DNA from: Frondihabitans australicus
GTDB lineage: Bacteria; Actinomycetota; Actinomycetes; Actinomycetales; Microbacteriaceae
Assembly: GCF_003634555.1 (NCBI RefSeq)
Contig: NZ_RBKS01000001.1
Location: 1,674,001 to 1,738,000, forward strand
DNA length: 64,000 nucleotides
Direction: 5' to 3'
The first letter of the stretch is position 1. Each line of letters opens with the position of its first letter. Shown here piece by piece: positions 25,359 through 35,998 of the stretch. The notes under the pieces were generated by a model, which worked only from the letters and a program-made list of their open reading frames with translations, ran no database searches and was not told where the DNA came from. The position numbers and the translations under genes are program-made.

Positions 25359-27875
25359 TCAGTCGCGGAGCGTCGCCCCGAATCGCTCGCCCGCAAGGCG
25401 CACGGCGCCCTGCTTGGCCTCGGACGCCTCGGCGGCCGTCAGGGTGCGGTCGGTGGCGCGGAAGCGCAGAGCGAAGGTCAGAGACTTCGCCCCGTCTTCG
25501 AGACCTGCGCCACGGTAGTCGTCCACGAGACGAGCATACTCGAGAAGCTCGCCCGCACCCTCCACCACCGTCTCGAGCACTTCGCCGGCCGGAGCGTCGG
25601 CACCGACGACGAGCGACAGGTCTTGCGTGGCGACCGGGTACGACGAGATCGGCGTCGGCTCGGGCTCGTGACGGCCGAGGGCCAGGAGCCGGTCGAGGTC
25701 GATCTCGGCGACCGCGACCACCCGAGGCAGGTCGAGCTCGGCGGCGAGGGCGGGCAGCAGCTCACCGGCGTAGCCGATCACCTCGTCGCCCACGAGCACG
25801 TCGGCCGTGCGGCCAGGGTGGAGCGACGGATGCGCGCTCTGACGGACGGTGATCTCGGCCGCGACCTCGAGCGCCGCGACGCGCAGGGCGTCGAGGACGT
25901 CGGCGAGGCCGACGGCGCGAGCCGGTTCGCCCGGCTGACGGTCGACGGTGAGGCCGAGGGCCAGGATCGCGAGCTTGCGCGGCTGCGCGGGCAGGCTCGC
26001 GTCGAGCGACGCCAGCACGTCGGCGATCGGCAGCTGAGCGCCGAGCGGGATTGTCTCAGTGCCGAGCGGCTCGTCGCCGCCGAGGAAGACCGAGCCGGTC
26101 TCGAACAGCGCGAGGTCGGTCAGGCCGCGCGAGAGGTTCCGCCGCGCGGTGTCGAGGAGGCCGGGGATCAGCGACATGCGCATCTGCGCCGCCTCGACGG
26201 CGAGCGGGTTCGCGAGCGTCACCGGTGTGGCGCCGAGAGGCGCGAACGCGGCGTTGCGCGTCGGCGACACGAACGGGTAGGCGAACACCTCGACGAGGCC
26301 CGCCGAGGCGAGGCCGTTCGAGACGGAGCGTCGCAGCACCTGCTCGCGCGTCAGCCCGCGACCGGGAGGCGCGACCGGAAGCACGGACGGGATGCGGTCG
26401 TACCCCGTGATCCGCGCGACCTCTTCGACGAGGTCGGCGGCGTCGCGGAGGTCGCTCCGCCACGAGGGCGGCGTCACGTTCCAGCCGCCGTCGACGACCT
26501 CGAGGGTCGTGCCGATCGCGAGGAGAGCCTCTTCGACCTCCTCACGGGTGTACTCGACGCCGATGAGCCGCGCGGCGCGGTCGTCGGGGAGGAACACGGG
26601 AGCAGGAGCCGAGGCGGCGTCGTACGACGACCCCAGGTCGTCCGCCGTGCCACCGGCGAGCTCGACGAGCAGCTGCACCACCCGCTCGGCCGCGGCGGGC
26701 CCGACGCCCGGGTCGACGCCGCGCTCGAATCGGCGCGACGCCTCGCTCGGAAGCTTGTGGCGGCGTGCGGAGCGGGCGATCGAGATCGGATCGAACGTCG
26801 CGGCCTCGATCACGACGTCGGTCGTCGCGTCACTGACCTCGGTGCGCGCGTCGCCCATGACTCCGGCGATGCCGATCGGTCCGTCGTCGTCGGTGATCAG
26901 GAGGTCTTCGGGGTCGAGGGCGCGGCTCTGGTGGTCGAGCGTCGTGATGCGCTCACCCGCGCGGGCGCGACGCACGGTGATGCCGCCGGCGACGGTCGCG
27001 AGGTCGTACGCGTGCGTCGGCTGGCCGGTCTCGAGCATGACGTAGTTGGTGATGTCGACGGGGAGCGAGACCGAGCGCATCCCCGCGAGGCGCAGGCGCG
27101 ACTGCATGTGCGCAGGAGTCGGTCGGGTCGCGTCGATGCCACGGACGACAGCCGTCGTGAAGGTCGACACGCCGTCGCGCCCGCGGATCGGGGCGTCGTC
27201 CGCGATCGTCACCGGGAAGCCGTCGCGAGCGACGGGCGTGACGGACGCTGCCGGGTCGCGGAAGGCCGCGCCCGTCGCGTGCGAGTACTCGCGGGCCACG
27301 CCGCGGATGCTGAACGCGTAGCCGCGGTCGGGCGTGACGTTGATCTCGACCGCCGCGTCGTCGAGGCCGAGGAGCGCGACGGCGTCGGAGCCCACGGGGG
27401 CGTCGTCGAGGCCGAGTGACTTCAGCAGGAGGATGCCCTCGTGCTCGTCGCCGAGCCCGAGTTCGCGCGTGGAGGCCATCATGCCGTCGGAGACGTGACC
27501 GTAGGTCTTCCGGGCAGCGATCGGGAACGGCCCGGGCAGCACAGCGCCGGGCAGCGTCACGACGACCTTGTCGCCGACGGCGAAGTTGTGCGCGCCGCAC
27601 ACGATGCCGCGGACGTCGTCGTCGAGGGTCGGGACCGAGTCGTCGACGGCGGTGGGGCCGACGGCGACCTGACACCAGTTGATCGTCTTGCCGTTCTTCT
27701 GCGGCTCCGGCGTGAACGCGAGCACCTGACCGACGACGATCGGACCGGTGACGCCGGACGTGTGGACGTCCTCCTCCTCGAAGCCGACGCTCACGAGCGC
27801 CGCATGGACGTGCTCGAGCGTGACGTCGTCGGGGAGGTCGACCCACTCGCCGAGCCAACTGAGAGGAACCCGCAT
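25359..27875 (-). CDS. pheT: Phenylalanyl-tRNA synthetase beta subunit
   Basis: 838 aa. Domains in order: EMAP-like tRNA-binding OB fold (about residues 40-155, VVGQVLAFTPEPQKNGKTINWCQVAVG), B3/B4 editing domain (about 210-390), B5 domain (405-475, VEYTREEVEEALLAIG), a catalytic-like module, and a C-terminal anticodon-binding ferredoxin-fold domain (about 745-838, SSYPVATQDLSLVVG). It works as an alpha2-beta2 enzyme with PheS. The ATG overlaps the pheS TGA by one base. Confidence 0.96.
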   Translation of the reverse strand: MRVPLSWLGEWVDLPDDVTLEHVHAALVSVGFEEEDVHTSGVTGPIVVGQVLAFTPEPQKNGKTINWCQVAVGPTAVDDSVPTLDDDVRGIVCGAHNFAVGDKVVVTLPGAVLPGPFPIAARKTYGHVSDGMMASTRELGLGDEHEGILLLKSLGLDDAPVGSDAVALLGLDDAAVEINVTPDRGYAFSIRGVAREYSHATGAAFRDPAASVTPVARDGFPVTIADDAPIRGRDGVSTFTTAVVRGIDATRPTPAHMQSRLRLAGMRSVSLPVDITNYVMLETGQPTHAYDLATVAGGITVRRARAGERITTLDHQSRALDPEDLLITDDDGPIGIAGVMGDARTEVSDATTDVVIEAATFDPISIARSARRHKLPSEASRRFERGVDPGVGPAAAERVVQLLVELAGGTADDLGSSYDAASAPAPVFLPDDRAARLIGVEYTREEVEEALLAIGTTLEVVDGGWNVTPPSWRSDLRDAADLVEEVARITGYDRIPSVLPVAPPGRGLTREQVLRRSVSNGLASAGLVEVFAYPFVSPTRNAAFAPLGATPVTLANPLAVEAAQMRMSLIPGLLDTARRNLSRGLTDLALFETGSVFLGGDEPLGTETIPLGAQLPIADVLASLDASLPAQPRKLAILALGLTVDRQPGEPARAVGLADVLDALRVAALEVAAEITVRQSAHPSLHPGRTADVLVGDEVIGYAGELLPALAAELDLPRVVAVAEIDLDRLLALGRHEPEPTPISSYPVATQDLSLVVGADAPAGEVLETVVEGAGELLEYARLVDDYRGAGLEDGAKSLTFALRFRATDRTLTAAEASEAKQGAVRLAGERFGATLRD

Positions 27876-28915
27876 CAGACCACCATTCCGAACTGCTCGC
27901 TGAACCGCACGTCGCCCTCGACCATGTCGCGCATGTCGTTGAGGTCGTTGCGGAACTGGAGGGTGCGCTCGACGCCCATGCCGAAGGCGAAGCCCTGGTA
28001 CTCGTCGGGGTCGATGCCGGCCGACCGAAGCACGTTGGGGTTGACCATGCCGCAGCCGCCCCACTCGACCCACCGCGCGCCGCCCTTGGCGTTCGGCTGC
28101 CAGACGTCCATCTCGGCGCTCGGCTCGGTGAAGGGGAAGAAGTTCGGGCGCAGGCGGATCTGCGCCTCGGCGCCGAACATCTGGCGCGCGAGGTGCTCGA
28201 GCGTGCCGCGCAGGTGCGCCATCGTCAGGCCTCGGTCGATCGCGATCGCCTCGATCTGCGTGAACACCGGGGTGTGCGTCGCGTCGAGCTCGTCGGTGCG
28301 GTACACGCGGCCCGTGGCCACGTTGTAGACCGGCAGGCCCTTCGCCAGCAGCGTGCGGATCTGGATCGGCGACGTGTGCGTGCGGAGCAGGAGGTGACGG
28401 TCGACCGGCTCGACGAAGAAGGTGTCCTGCATCGCGCGGGCCGGGTGGTCGGCGTCGAAGTTGAGGGCGTCGAAGTTGAACCACTCGTGCTCGAGCTCGG
28501 GGCCCTCGGAGACCTCCCACCCCATGCCGATGAAGATGTCGGCCATCTTCTCCTGCAGGAGGCTGAGCGGGTGCCGGGCGCCGAGGCGACGGCGGGTCGG
28601 CAGGGCAGTGACGTCGAGGCGCTCGTCGTCGAGCCGGGCGGCCTCTTCGGCGGCGGCGAGCTCCCCCTCGCGGGCGGCGACGGCCTGGTTGACGCGGCCT
28701 CGGCTGGCGCCCATGAGCTTGCCGGCGGACGCCTTCTGGTCGTTCGGCAGATCGCGGAGCCCCGCGTTCATGCGGGCGAGGGTCGAGGCCTCGCCGGTGT
28801 GGGCGCTGCGCGCCGCCTTGAGCTCGGCGACGGTCGACGCGGCGGCGACGGCCGAGAGAGCCTCGGCGACGGCGGCCTCGACCGCGTCTTCGGTGATGGC
28901 TGGCGTGTCTGACAC
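27875..28915 (-). CDS. pheS: Phenylalanyl-tRNA synthetase alpha subunit
   Basis: About 346 aa, class II catalytic subunit. An N-terminal coiled coil (residues 10-85) precedes the catalytic domain with HPARAMQDTFFV (motif 2 region) and GFAFGMGVERTLQFRNDL (motif 3). The start is uncertain by three codons: I prefer GTG at 28915 because TAGGCT (28929-28924) is eight bases upstream, giving a leaderless mRNA; TTG at 28924 lies inside that box. An inverted repeat GGTAG-6-CTACC (28916-28931) covers the box and start point and could be an operator. No T-box or peptide attenuator is visible. Confidence 0.95.
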   Translation of the reverse strand: MSDTPAITEDAVEAAVAEALSAVAAASTVAELKAARSAHTGEASTLARMNAGLRDLPNDQKASAGKLMGASRGRVNQAVAAREGELAAAEEAARLDDERLDVTALPTRRRLGARHPLSLLQEKMADIFIGMGWEVSEGPELEHEWFNFDALNFDADHPARAMQDTFFVEPVDRHLLLRTHTSPIQIRTLLAKGLPVYNVATGRVYRTDELDATHTPVFTQIEAIAIDRGLTMAHLRGTLEHLARQMFGAEAQIRLRPNFFPFTEPSAEMDVWQPNAKGGARWVEWGGCGMVNPNVLRSAGIDPDEYQGFAFGMGVERTLQFRNDLNDMRDMVEGDVRFSEQFGMVV

Positions 28916-29006
28916 GGTAGACAAGCCTACCGGGCCGAGGGGTGCCGGCCGGGACGCCTGTGGAGAGGCGGGTGCCTCGGCTCCTGCGCCCTGGAGAGCG
29001 CCCTGG

Positions 29007-29828
29007 CTAGGCGCGCTGCGCGAAGGCGGACTCGTACAGGCAGACCGAGGCGGCCGTCGCGAGGTTCATGCTCTCGGCGTGCCCGTAGATCGGCACGACG
29101 ACGGCGCGATCGGCGAGGGCGAGGTTCTCGTCGGTGAGACCGCGCGCCTCGTTGCCGAAGAGCCAGGCGGTCGGCGCGCTCAGGATTCCCTCGCGCCTCG
29201 CCTCGAGCAGGTCGCCGCCTTTGACGTCGGCGGCGAGCACCTGCACGCCCGCCTCGGAGCAGCGCCGGAGGACGGAGGGCAGGTCGACGCCGACCGCCAC
29301 GGGGACGTGGAACAGCGAGCCCGTCGTGGCTCGGACGACCTTGGGGTTGTAGAGGTCGACGCTGCGGCCGGTCATGATGACGGCGTCGGCGCCGGCGGAG
29401 TCGGCGGCGCGGATGATCGTGCCGGCGTTGCCCGGGTCGCGAACCTCCTCGAGGATCGCGAGGAGTCGCGGCGCGGGGTCGGCGGCGAAGATGTCTTTCA
29501 CGCTCGTGGGGAACTGGCGGCAGACGGCGACGAGACCCTGCGGGGTGACCGTGTCGGCCATGGCCTGCAGGACGTCCTCCGAGACGAACTCGATGTCGAC
29601 TCCGGCGTCGACGGAGGCCTGCGCGAGCTCGGTGTAGCGCTCGAGGGCGGTCGGCGTGGCGAAGAGCTCGACGAGCAGCTCGGGGCGGAAGGCCAGCGCC
29701 TCGGCGACCGCCTGCGGGCCCTCCAACAGAAAGAGCCCGGTCTGCGACCGGGCGTCTCTCTTGGCCAGCTTGGCCACCGCGCGCACGCGGGGCGAGCGCG
29801 GGTTGTCGATCATCTGGTTGCGGGGCAC
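29007..29828 (-). CDS. TrmH/SpoU family RNA 2'-O-methyltransferase
   Basis: 273 aa. An N-terminal substrate-binding domain ([13 protein letters not shown]) is followed by the SPOUT fold with its three signature stretches: [32 protein letters not shown] and [20 protein letters not shown], the last forming the SAM-binding knot. It methylates a ribose in rRNA or tRNA; the site cannot be told from sequence. TAGTGT lies six bases before the GTG start, which fits a leaderless mRNA; an ATG at 29812 is a possible alternative start. Confidence 0.9.
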   Translation of the reverse strand: MPRNQMIDNPRSPRVRAVAKLAKRDARSQTGLFLLEGPQAVAEALAFRPELLVELFATPTALERYTELAQASVDAGVDIEFVSEDVLQAMADTVTPQGLVAVCRQFPTSVKDIFAADPAPRLLAILEEVRDPGNAGTIIRAADSAGADAVIMTGRSVDLYNPKVVRATTGSLFHVPVAVGVDLPSVLRRCSEAGVQVLAADVKGGDLLEARREGILSAPTAWLFGNEARGLTDENLALADRAVVVPIYGHAESMNLATAASVCLYESAFAQRA

Positions 29829-29893
29829 GGCACCACACTACGAGAAGAGGGGGCCGCACCCGCGCAACACAGCGGGTGATCGGGGGTGCGTCG

Positions 29894-30283
29894 TTACGCG
29901 GCGTCGACCTTGGGGGCCGAGGTGTCGGCCGGGAGGGCCGCCTTGGCTGTGGCGACGAGGCCGGCGAACGTGGCGGGCTCGTTGACCGCGAGGTCGGCGA
30001 GCAGACGGCGGTCGACCTCGACGCCGGCCAGGGCGAGGCCCTGGATCAGGCGGTTGTAGGTGAGGCCGTTCGCACGCGACGCGGCGTTGATGCGCTGGAT
30101 CCAGAGGCGACGGAATTCGCCCTTCTTCGCGCGGCGGTCGCGGTACGAGTAGACGAGCGAGTGAGTGACCTGCTCCTTGGCCTTGCGGTACAGGCGCGAA
30201 CGCTGGCCGCGGTAACCCTCGGCGCGCTCGAGAACGACGCGACGCTTCTTGGCGGCGTTGACCGCCCTCTTGACTCTTGCCAT
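29894..30283 (-). CDS. rplT: 50S ribosomal protein L20
   Basis: 129 aa; the family is about 118 aa, so it carries a short acidic-alanine tail. Highly conserved [31 protein letters not shown] and [19 protein letters not shown] are present. It binds 23S rRNA early in 50S assembly and in many bacteria represses its own operon. AAGGAAC precedes the ATG. It is the last gene of infC-rpmI-rplT. Confidence 0.97.
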   Translation of the reverse strand: MARVKRAVNAAKKRRVVLERAEGYRGQRSRLYRKAKEQVTHSLVYSYRDRRAKKGEFRRLWIQRINAASRANGLTYNRLIQGLALAGVEVDRRLLADLAVNEPATFAGLVATAKAALPADTSAPKVDAA

Positions 30284-30316
30284 TTTTCTAGTTCCTTACG
30301 ATTCGTGGCGGTCGGC

Positions 30317-30511
30317 TCAGCGACCGAGAAGCTTCTTGATGACCTTGGCGTCGGCCGGAGCCAGCACCTGGTCCTGGTTCAGGCGGGCCTTGCGCTTGGC
30401 GGCCTTGACCTCGAGGTTGTGGCGCATGCCGGCCTGCTGCTTCATGAGCTTGCCGGAACCGGTGACCTTGAACCGCTTCTTGGAACCGGAGTGGGTCTTC
30501 ATCTTGGGCAT
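30317..30511 (-). CDS. rpmI: 50S ribosomal protein L35
   Basis: 64 aa, normal length. [20 protein letters not shown] is the standard L35 start and the body is strongly basic. It lies between infC and rplT with gaps of 63 and 33 bases, the usual order. GAAGAAAG precedes the ATG. Confidence 0.97.
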   Translation of the reverse strand: MPKMKTHSGSKKRFKVTGSGKLMKQQAGMRHNLEVKAAKRKARLNQDQVLAPADAKVIKKLLGR

Positions 30512-30574
30512 AGTCGTTACTTTCTTCTCGGACCCCGCCGGCGGGCGGAGCCTGGTCGCGCGAGGCGTGGCCGA

Positions 30575-31216
<642 letters not shown>

Positions 31217-31220
31217 GCGG

Positions 31221-31277
31221 AACTCCTCTGATGTGTGTCAACGCTCGGCGGTTGGTCGAGCGGGCTGGAGAGGAGTT
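31221..31277 (-). promoter_or_regulatory. infC leader: Shine-Dalgarno with upstream 9-nt complement
   Basis: In the infC leader the ribosome binding site AGAGGAGTT (31229-31221, minus strand) is perfectly complementary to AACTCCTCT (31277-31269), 39 nt upstream. Pairing would hide the site and block initiation. Position next to an AUC-started infC suggests control by IF3 or by another operon product such as L20. The pairing is seen directly; the regulatory role is inferred. Confidence 0.6.
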
Positions 31278-31407
31278 TCTCGCACGGGCGCAAGCGCTCG
31301 CACACACCCTTGCGGCTACCGGCCTCTCGACGTGAAGACGACGAGGTCGGCGGGGTGGAACGACCCGGTAACCTGAGGTTGCGGGTGGGAGCGAAGCTCC
31401 TCTTCGA

Positions 31408-31425
31408 ATGGGCACACGTGCCCAT
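31408..31425. promoter_or_regulatory. Palindrome in the DUF1844/infC divergent region
   Basis: ATGGGCAC-AC-GTGCCCAT, 8-bp arms around a 2-nt centre, in the 241-bp space between the divergent infC and DUF1844 genes. It is a candidate operator for either promoter. A smaller hairpin (GGAGC-GAA-GCTCC) is at 31388-31400. I could not fix a clear -35/-10 pair on either strand here. Confidence 0.4.
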
Positions 31426-31457
31426 AGCCGTAGAAGACGATAGCAGAAAGCGCGACG

Positions 31458-31853
31458 ATGAGCGAGACCACCCCCACCGGCGACCACGAGACGGTCGGCG
31501 ACGACTTCGACGCAGCCGACGACTTCGACGCGATCGGCGCCGAGCGCGACATCGCCGAGGTCCCCGCGGTCGAGATCATCAACACGGTCGCCGTTCACCT
31601 GCTGAGTGCGAGCGCCGTCAAGGTCGGCCTCGCCGACTCCCCCGAGACTCAGCTCGACCTCGATGAGGCGCGCAAGCTCATCACGGCCCTCGCCGGCCTC
31701 GTCACAGCCGCGGCCCCCGAGGTCGGCGACATCCACGCCCGTGCGCTCCGCGACGGGCTCCGCACGGTTCAGCTCGCGTTCCGCGAGGCCTCGCCCATTC
31801 CCGACGCCGTCGGCCAGGGCCCGGGCGAGAAGTTCACCGGGCCGGTCAACTAG
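31458..31853 (+). CDS. DUF1844 family protein
   Basis: 131 aa. An acidic N-terminal 35 residues (DDFDAADDFDAIGAERD) is followed by the DUF1844 core: VEIINTVAVHLLSASAVKVGLAD and LDEARKLITALAGLVTAAAPEVG, two helices typical of the family, then RDGLRTVQLAFREAS. Function unknown. A DUF1844 gene divergent from infC is a common actinobacterial arrangement, hinting at a link to translation. Confidence 0.85.
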   Translation: MSETTPTGDHETVGDDFDAADDFDAIGAERDIAEVPAVEIINTVAVHLLSASAVKVGLADSPETQLDLDEARKLITALAGLVTAAAPEVGDIHARALRDGLRTVQLAFREASPIPDAVGQGPGEKFTGPVN

Positions 31854-31917
31854 GCCCTCGTTTCCCCGCCTCGGGGCGATCAGGGCGCAGGATCGAGCCG
31901 ACGCCCGACCGCCGACG

Positions 31918-32727
31918 TCACTCGGCCGCGACGACCTTCACCGCGAGAGAGTCGACACGATCGCGGATCACGTCGCTGGCCGCCCAGTTCGCCTGCACCC
32001 GCCCCAGGAGCGCAGACAGCGCCTCGCGATCGAGTCCCGGCCGCAGGGCCAGGCGGACGACGACCTCGGGGCCGTCGAGACGCGCGCTCGCGGACGACGC
32101 GGCCACGGTGACGGAGGCGACGGCCGCCTCGGCTCCTGCGCCCTCGAGGAACGCCTCGCCGACCTCGTCGTCGGCGTAGGCGGGCACCCAGGGCAGGTCT
32201 TGCGCGAGCGCCCAGAGGGCGGGGCGGCGGAGGCCGAACTCGGTGGCGGAGGCGGGGTCCAGCACCATGAGCTGGGTGCCCTCCCCGGCCGCGGCGACCG
32301 CCACCCGGCGGGACTCGGCGGGGACGGGGCGCGCCTGAGGGTCCCAGGCGCGGAGGGTGTCGACCGACGTGAAGGCGGGGAGCACGGCGCGGCCGTCGGG
32401 GCCCTGGACGGTGACGATCGCGAGCTCCTGCGTCTTGTCGACGGTGACGCCGTGCTCGTTCACGCCCTCGTCGCCCGCATGAGCCAGCAGAGGGATGAGG
32501 AGGCGTGCCCCGCGCAGCGCGTCGACGACGGCGGCCTCGCCGACCTCGCCTGCGGAGAACGCGCGCAGAGCGGTGAGGAGCGCGGGGTCGGCCGAGCCGT
32601 CGTCGCCGGCGTAGGCGGTGTCGTGCGCCTGGAAGGTGCGGCCGGCCCAGGGTCGGCCGGCGGAGTCGACGGCGGGGTGGCCGTGCGGGTCTGCGTCGTG
32701 CAGGTCTGCGCCGTGCTCGTCGGACAT
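31918..32727 (-). CDS. SseB family protein
   Basis: 269 aa. The middle matches the SseB N-terminal domain: ALRGARLLIPLLAHAG, QELAIVTVQGPDGRAVLPAFTSVDTLRAWDP and a C-terminal segment with VVVRLALRPGLDREALSALL. The first 35 residues are His/Asp-rich (EHGADLHDADPHGHPAVD) and might bind metal, which is a guess. The ATG overlaps the priA stop by one base, so it is translated as the tail of the his cluster. The biochemical function of SseB proteins in actinobacteria is not established. Confidence 0.8.
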   Translation of the reverse strand: MSDEHGADLHDADPHGHPAVDSAGRPWAGRTFQAHDTAYAGDDGSADPALLTALRAFSAGEVGEAAVVDALRGARLLIPLLAHAGDEGVNEHGVTVDKTQELAIVTVQGPDGRAVLPAFTSVDTLRAWDPQARPVPAESRRVAVAAAGEGTQLMVLDPASATEFGLRRPALWALAQDLPWVPAYADDEVGEAFLEGAGAEAAVASVTVAASSASARLDGPEVVVRLALRPGLDREALSALLGRVQANWAASDVIRDRVDSLAVKVVAAE

Positions 32728-33467
32728 CAGCGCCCGGCGACCTCGAGCGCCTGGGCGAGCGTGAACGCGCCCGAGTACAGGGCCTTGCCGACGATCGCGC
32801 CCTCGATGCCCTGCGGCACCAGCGCGCGGAGGGCGACCAGGTCGTCGAGGCTCGAGATGCCGCCGGAGGCCACGACCGGCTTGTCGGTCTTCGCCGCCAC
32901 CCGCGTGAGGAGGTCGACGTTCGGGCCCTGCAGAGTGCCGTCCTTCGTGACGTCGGTGACGACGTAGCGCGAGCAGCCGGCGTCCTCGAGGCGGGCGAGG
33001 ACCTCCCAGAGGTCGCCACCCTCTTTCGTCCAACCTCGGGCGGCGAGCGTCGTGCCGCGGACATCGAGGCCGACGGCGACCCGGTCGCCGTGCTGCGCGA
33101 TGGCCGACGCCGCCCACTCGGGGTTCTCGAGAGCTGCGGTGCCGAGGTTGATCCGGCGGACACCCGCGTCAAGCGCTTCGGCCAGGGACGCGTCGTCGCG
33201 GATCCCGCCGGAGAGCTCGATGTGCAGGCCGGTGACCTGCTCGATGACGCTGCGGATGATCGCGCGGTTGCTGCCCCGACCGAAGGCGGCGTCGAGGTCG
33301 ACCAGGTGCAGCCACTCGGCGCCCTGCGACTGCCAGTCGAGCGCCGCCTCGACCGGGTCGCCGTAGTCGGACTCGGTGCCGGCCTCCCCCTGCGTGAGGC
33401 GGACGGCCTTGCCGCCCGCGACATCGACGGCGGGCAGCAGGATCAGGGGCGGTGCGATGTCAGGCAT
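32727..33467 (-). CDS. priA: Phosphoribosyl isomerase PriA (HisA/TrpF bifunctional)
   Basis: 246 aa, (beta-alpha)8 barrel. Catalytic Asp residues are in [19 protein letters not shown] (about residue 15) and [15 protein letters not shown] (about 177), with phosphate sites [12 protein letters not shown] and [13 protein letters not shown]. In actinobacteria lacking a separate trpF this enzyme serves both histidine and tryptophan synthesis. Whether trpF exists elsewhere in this genome cannot be seen. It is separated from hisH by 151 bases that carry a tandem repeat. Confidence 0.93.
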   Translation of the reverse strand: MPDIAPPLILLPAVDVAGGKAVRLTQGEAGTESDYGDPVEAALDWQSQGAEWLHLVDLDAAFGRGSNRAIIRSVIEQVTGLHIELSGGIRDDASLAEALDAGVRRINLGTAALENPEWAASAIAQHGDRVAVGLDVRGTTLAARGWTKEGGDLWEVLARLEDAGCSRYVVTDVTKDGTLQGPNVDLLTRVAAKTDKPVVASGGISSLDDLVALRALVPQGIEGAIVGKALYSGAFTLAQALEVAGR

Positions 33468-33520
33468 GGTGCTCTCGGCGTCTCGGGGTGCGGGTCGGCT
33501 GCGGGTCGGCGCCGACGGGT

Positions 33521-33620
33521 CAGTGTCGGTTTCGATGGGTCAGTGTCGGTTCCGGCGGGTCAGTGTCGGTTCCGGCGGGTCAGTGTCGGTTCCGGCGGGT
33601 CAGTGTCGGCTCCGGTGGTC
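33521..33620. repeat. 20-bp tandem repeat, five copies, between hisH and priA
   Basis: Unit CAGTGTCGGTTCCGGCGGGT. Copies at 33541-33560, 33561-33580 and 33581-33600 are identical; 33521-33540 and 33601-33620 differ at a few bases at their outer ends. The unit length is not a multiple of three and the region is between genes (the last copy just reaches the hisH stop), so it is non-coding. Confidence 0.95.
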
Positions 33621-34260
33621 ACAGGGTCTGCAGCCAGTTCGACAGCAGGCGGATGCCCGGCTGCCCGGACTTCTCGGGGTGGAACTGCGTCGCCCAGAGC
33701 GGACCGTTCTCGACGGCCGCGATGAAGGGGCCACCGTGGTCGGCCCACGTCACCTTCGGCGCCGCACGGCGGCCATCGGGCTCGATCGACCAGGTCTGGG
33801 CGGCGTACGAGTGGACGAAGTAGAAGCGCTCGTCGGCGACCCCGGCGAACAGCTGGCTGTCGTCAGGCGCGTCGACCGTGTTCCAGCCCATGTGCGGAAG
33901 GACGTCGGCCTTCAGCTCGTCGACGGTGCCGGGCCACTCCCCCAGCCCCTCGACGTCCGAGCCTCGCTCGACCCCGCGGTCGAACATCACCTGCATGCCG
34001 ACGCAGATGCCGAGCACCGGTCGGCCGCCCGCGAGACGGCGTTCGATCTTCTCGGCGCCGCGCACGGCCTCGAGCTGAGCCATGACCGCGCTGAAGGCAC
34101 CGACGCCGGGGACGAGGAGGCCGTCTGCCGCGGCGACCTTCTGCGGGTCGGCGGTGAGCTCCACCTCGGCTCCTGCGCTCTCGAGGGCCTTGAGCGCCGA
34201 GTGGACGTTGCCGGACCCGTAGTCGAGCACGACGACGTTCGGGCGGGCGCCAGAGGTCAC
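33619..34260 (-). CDS. hisH: Imidazole glycerol phosphate synthase, glutaminase subunit
   Basis: 213 aa, class I glutamine amidotransferase that supplies ammonia to HisF. The nucleophile is in [14 protein letters not shown], and His and Glu are in [13 protein letters not shown]. The GTG start overlaps the hisB stop in GTGA. hisF is not in the window. The C-terminus meets the last copy of the 20-bp tandem repeat. Confidence 0.95.
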   Translation of the reverse strand: MTSGARPNVVVLDYGSGNVHSALKALESAGAEVELTADPQKVAAADGLLVPGVGAFSAVMAQLEAVRGAEKIERRLAGGRPVLGICVGMQVMFDRGVERGSDVEGLGEWPGTVDELKADVLPHMGWNTVDAPDDSQLFAGVADERFYFVHSYAAQTWSIEPDGRRAAPKVTWADHGGPFIAAVENGPLWATQFHPEKSGQPGIRLLSNWLQTL

Positions 34261-34910
34261 AGGGCGCCCTTGGTCGACGGGATGCCGGTCACGCGCGGGT
34301 CGGGCTCGACGGCGGCCCGGAGCGCACGGGCGAACGCCTTGAACTCGGCCTCGGCGATGTGGTGCGGGTCGCGGCCGCCCTGCACCGTCACGTGCACGGT
34401 GAGTCCTGCGTGGAACGTGATCGCCTCGAAGACGTGGCGCACCATCGACCCGGTGAAGTGGCCGCCGATCAGGTGGAACTCGAAGCCCTCGGGCTCGCCG
34501 GAGTGAACGAGGTACGGACGCCCCGACACGTCGACGACGGCCTGGACCAGCGCCTCGTCGAGCGGCACGAGAGCGTCGCCGTAGCGGCGGATGCCGGCCT
34601 TGTCGCCGAGGGCCTGCCTCAGCGCGGTGCCGAACGCGATGCCGATGTCTTCGACGGTGTGGTGGACGTCGATGTGGGTGTCGCCGGACGCCTTGACGGT
34701 GAGGTCGATGAGCGAGTGCTTCGACAGCGCCGTGAGGAGGTGGTCGTAGAACGGCACCGACGACTCGATCGACGACGCGCCCGTGCCGTCGAGGTTGATG
34801 CTCAGCTCGATCGACGACTCGCTCGTGGTGCGCGAGACGGAGGCGGTGCGGTGGGCGGCGGCGCCGGGCCCGGTGCTCGTCGCGGGCAGGACGGTGCTCT
34901 GGTCGCTCAT
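34257..34910 (-). CDS. hisB: Imidazoleglycerol-phosphate dehydratase
   Basis: 217 aa, monofunctional HisB. The two metal-binding His motifs are [13 protein letters not shown] and [33 protein letters not shown] is also conserved. The first 18 residues are a Ser/Thr/Ala-rich extension. ATG overlaps the hisC stop by four bases. Confidence 0.95.
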   Translation of the reverse strand: MSDQSTVLPATSTGPGAAAHRTASVSRTTSESSIELSINLDGTGASSIESSVPFYDHLLTALSKHSLIDLTVKASGDTHIDVHHTVEDIGIAFGTALRQALGDKAGIRRYGDALVPLDEALVQAVVDVSGRPYLVHSGEPEGFEFHLIGGHFTGSMVRHVFEAITFHAGLTVHVTVQGGRDPHHIAEAEFKAFARALRAAVEPDPRVTGIPSTKGAL

Positions 34911-35992
34911 GCTCCGAGCCTAATGTCACGCATGGCGTCGAGGAACGCGGTGGTCTCGGCCTCGGTGCCGGCGCTCACTCGCAGGTGGCCCGGGATCGAC
35001 AGGTCGCGCACGATGATGCCCCGCTCGAGCAGCTTCTCGAAGACGCCGTGCGGGTCGTCGACACCGCCGAAGAGCACGAAGTTCGACCACGTCTCGTAGG
35101 GCTCGTACCCGAGCTCGGTGAGCGTCGTCACGATGCGGTCGCGCTGCGCCTTGATGTCGTCGACCATCGCCAGCATCTCGGGTGCGTGTCGGAGAGCGGC
35201 CACAGCGGCCGCCTGCGTCAGCGACGAGAGGTGGTACGGCAAGCGCACGAGGCGGAGAGCATCGACGACGCCCGGGTCGGCGGCGAGGTAACCCACGCGC
35301 GCGCCGGCGAAGGCGAACGCCTTGCTCATCGTGCGCGACACCAGGAGCCGCGGGCGGCCCTCGAGCAGCGTCAGCGCCGTCGGCACGTGGCTCGGCATGA
35401 ACTCGGCGTAGGCCTCGTCGACGAGAACGATGCCGCGCGCGGCGTCGTAGGCCGCCTCGATCGTCTCGATCGGCAGCGGTGTGCCGGTCGGGTTGTTCGG
35501 CCCGCAGAGGATCACGATGTCGGGGTCGGTGCGCTCGATCTCGCGGCGGACCGTCTCGGGCGAGATGCGGAAGCCCTCGTCGCGGGTGCCGTCGAGCCAG
35601 GTCGTGCCGGTGCCACTGGCGATGATCGTGTGCATCGAGTAGGTCGGCTGGAACCCGAGGATCGTGCGCCCCGGGCCGCCGAAGGCCTGCAGGATCTGCT
35701 GGATCACCTCGTTCGACCCGTTCGCCGCCCAGAGATTCGCGGCCGTCAGCCCGTGGTCGAGGTAGCCCGCGAGCGACTCGCGCAGCTCGGTGAACTCGCG
35801 GTCGGGGTAGCGATTGACCTGCAGGACCGCTCGGGCCACGGACTCGACGATGTCGTGCGCGACGTCTTCGGGGATCGGATGCGTGTTCTCGTTGACGTTG
35901 AGCGCCACGGGCACCTTGGCCTCGGGCGCGCCGTACGGCGAGCGACCGCGGAGGTCGTCGCGCAGGGGCAGGTCGTCGAGAGAAATCGCCAC
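34907..35992 (-). CDS. hisC: Histidinol-phosphate aminotransferase
   Basis: 361 aa, fold type I PLP enzyme. Motifs: [39 protein letters not shown] and the PLP lysine in [16 protein letters not shown]. The start is GTG at 35992; TAAAAT (36004-35999) lies exactly six bases upstream, so the transcript should begin at the start codon. hisC, hisB, hisH, priA and the SseB gene then form one unit. An ATG eight bases upstream of the GTG is out of frame. Confidence 0.95.
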   Translation of the reverse strand: MAISLDDLPLRDDLRGRSPYGAPEAKVPVALNVNENTHPIPEDVAHDIVESVARAVLQVNRYPDREFTELRESLAGYLDHGLTAANLWAANGSNEVIQQILQAFGGPGRTILGFQPTYSMHTIIASGTGTTWLDGTRDEGFRISPETVRREIERTDPDIVILCGPNNPTGTPLPIETIEAAYDAARGIVLVDEAYAEFMPSHVPTALTLLEGRPRLLVSRTMSKAFAFAGARVGYLAADPGVVDALRLVRLPYHLSSLTQAAAVAALRHAPEMLAMVDDIKAQRDRIVTTLTELGYEPYETWSNFVLFGGVDDPHGVFEKLLERGIIVRDLSIPGHLRVSAGTEAETTAFLDAMRDIRLGA

Positions 35993-35998
35993 CCGTCC

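Noticed and set aside
33521-33620. CRISPR array
   Set aside because: The repeats are directly adjacent with no spacers, and the unit is 20 bp; it is a minisatellite.
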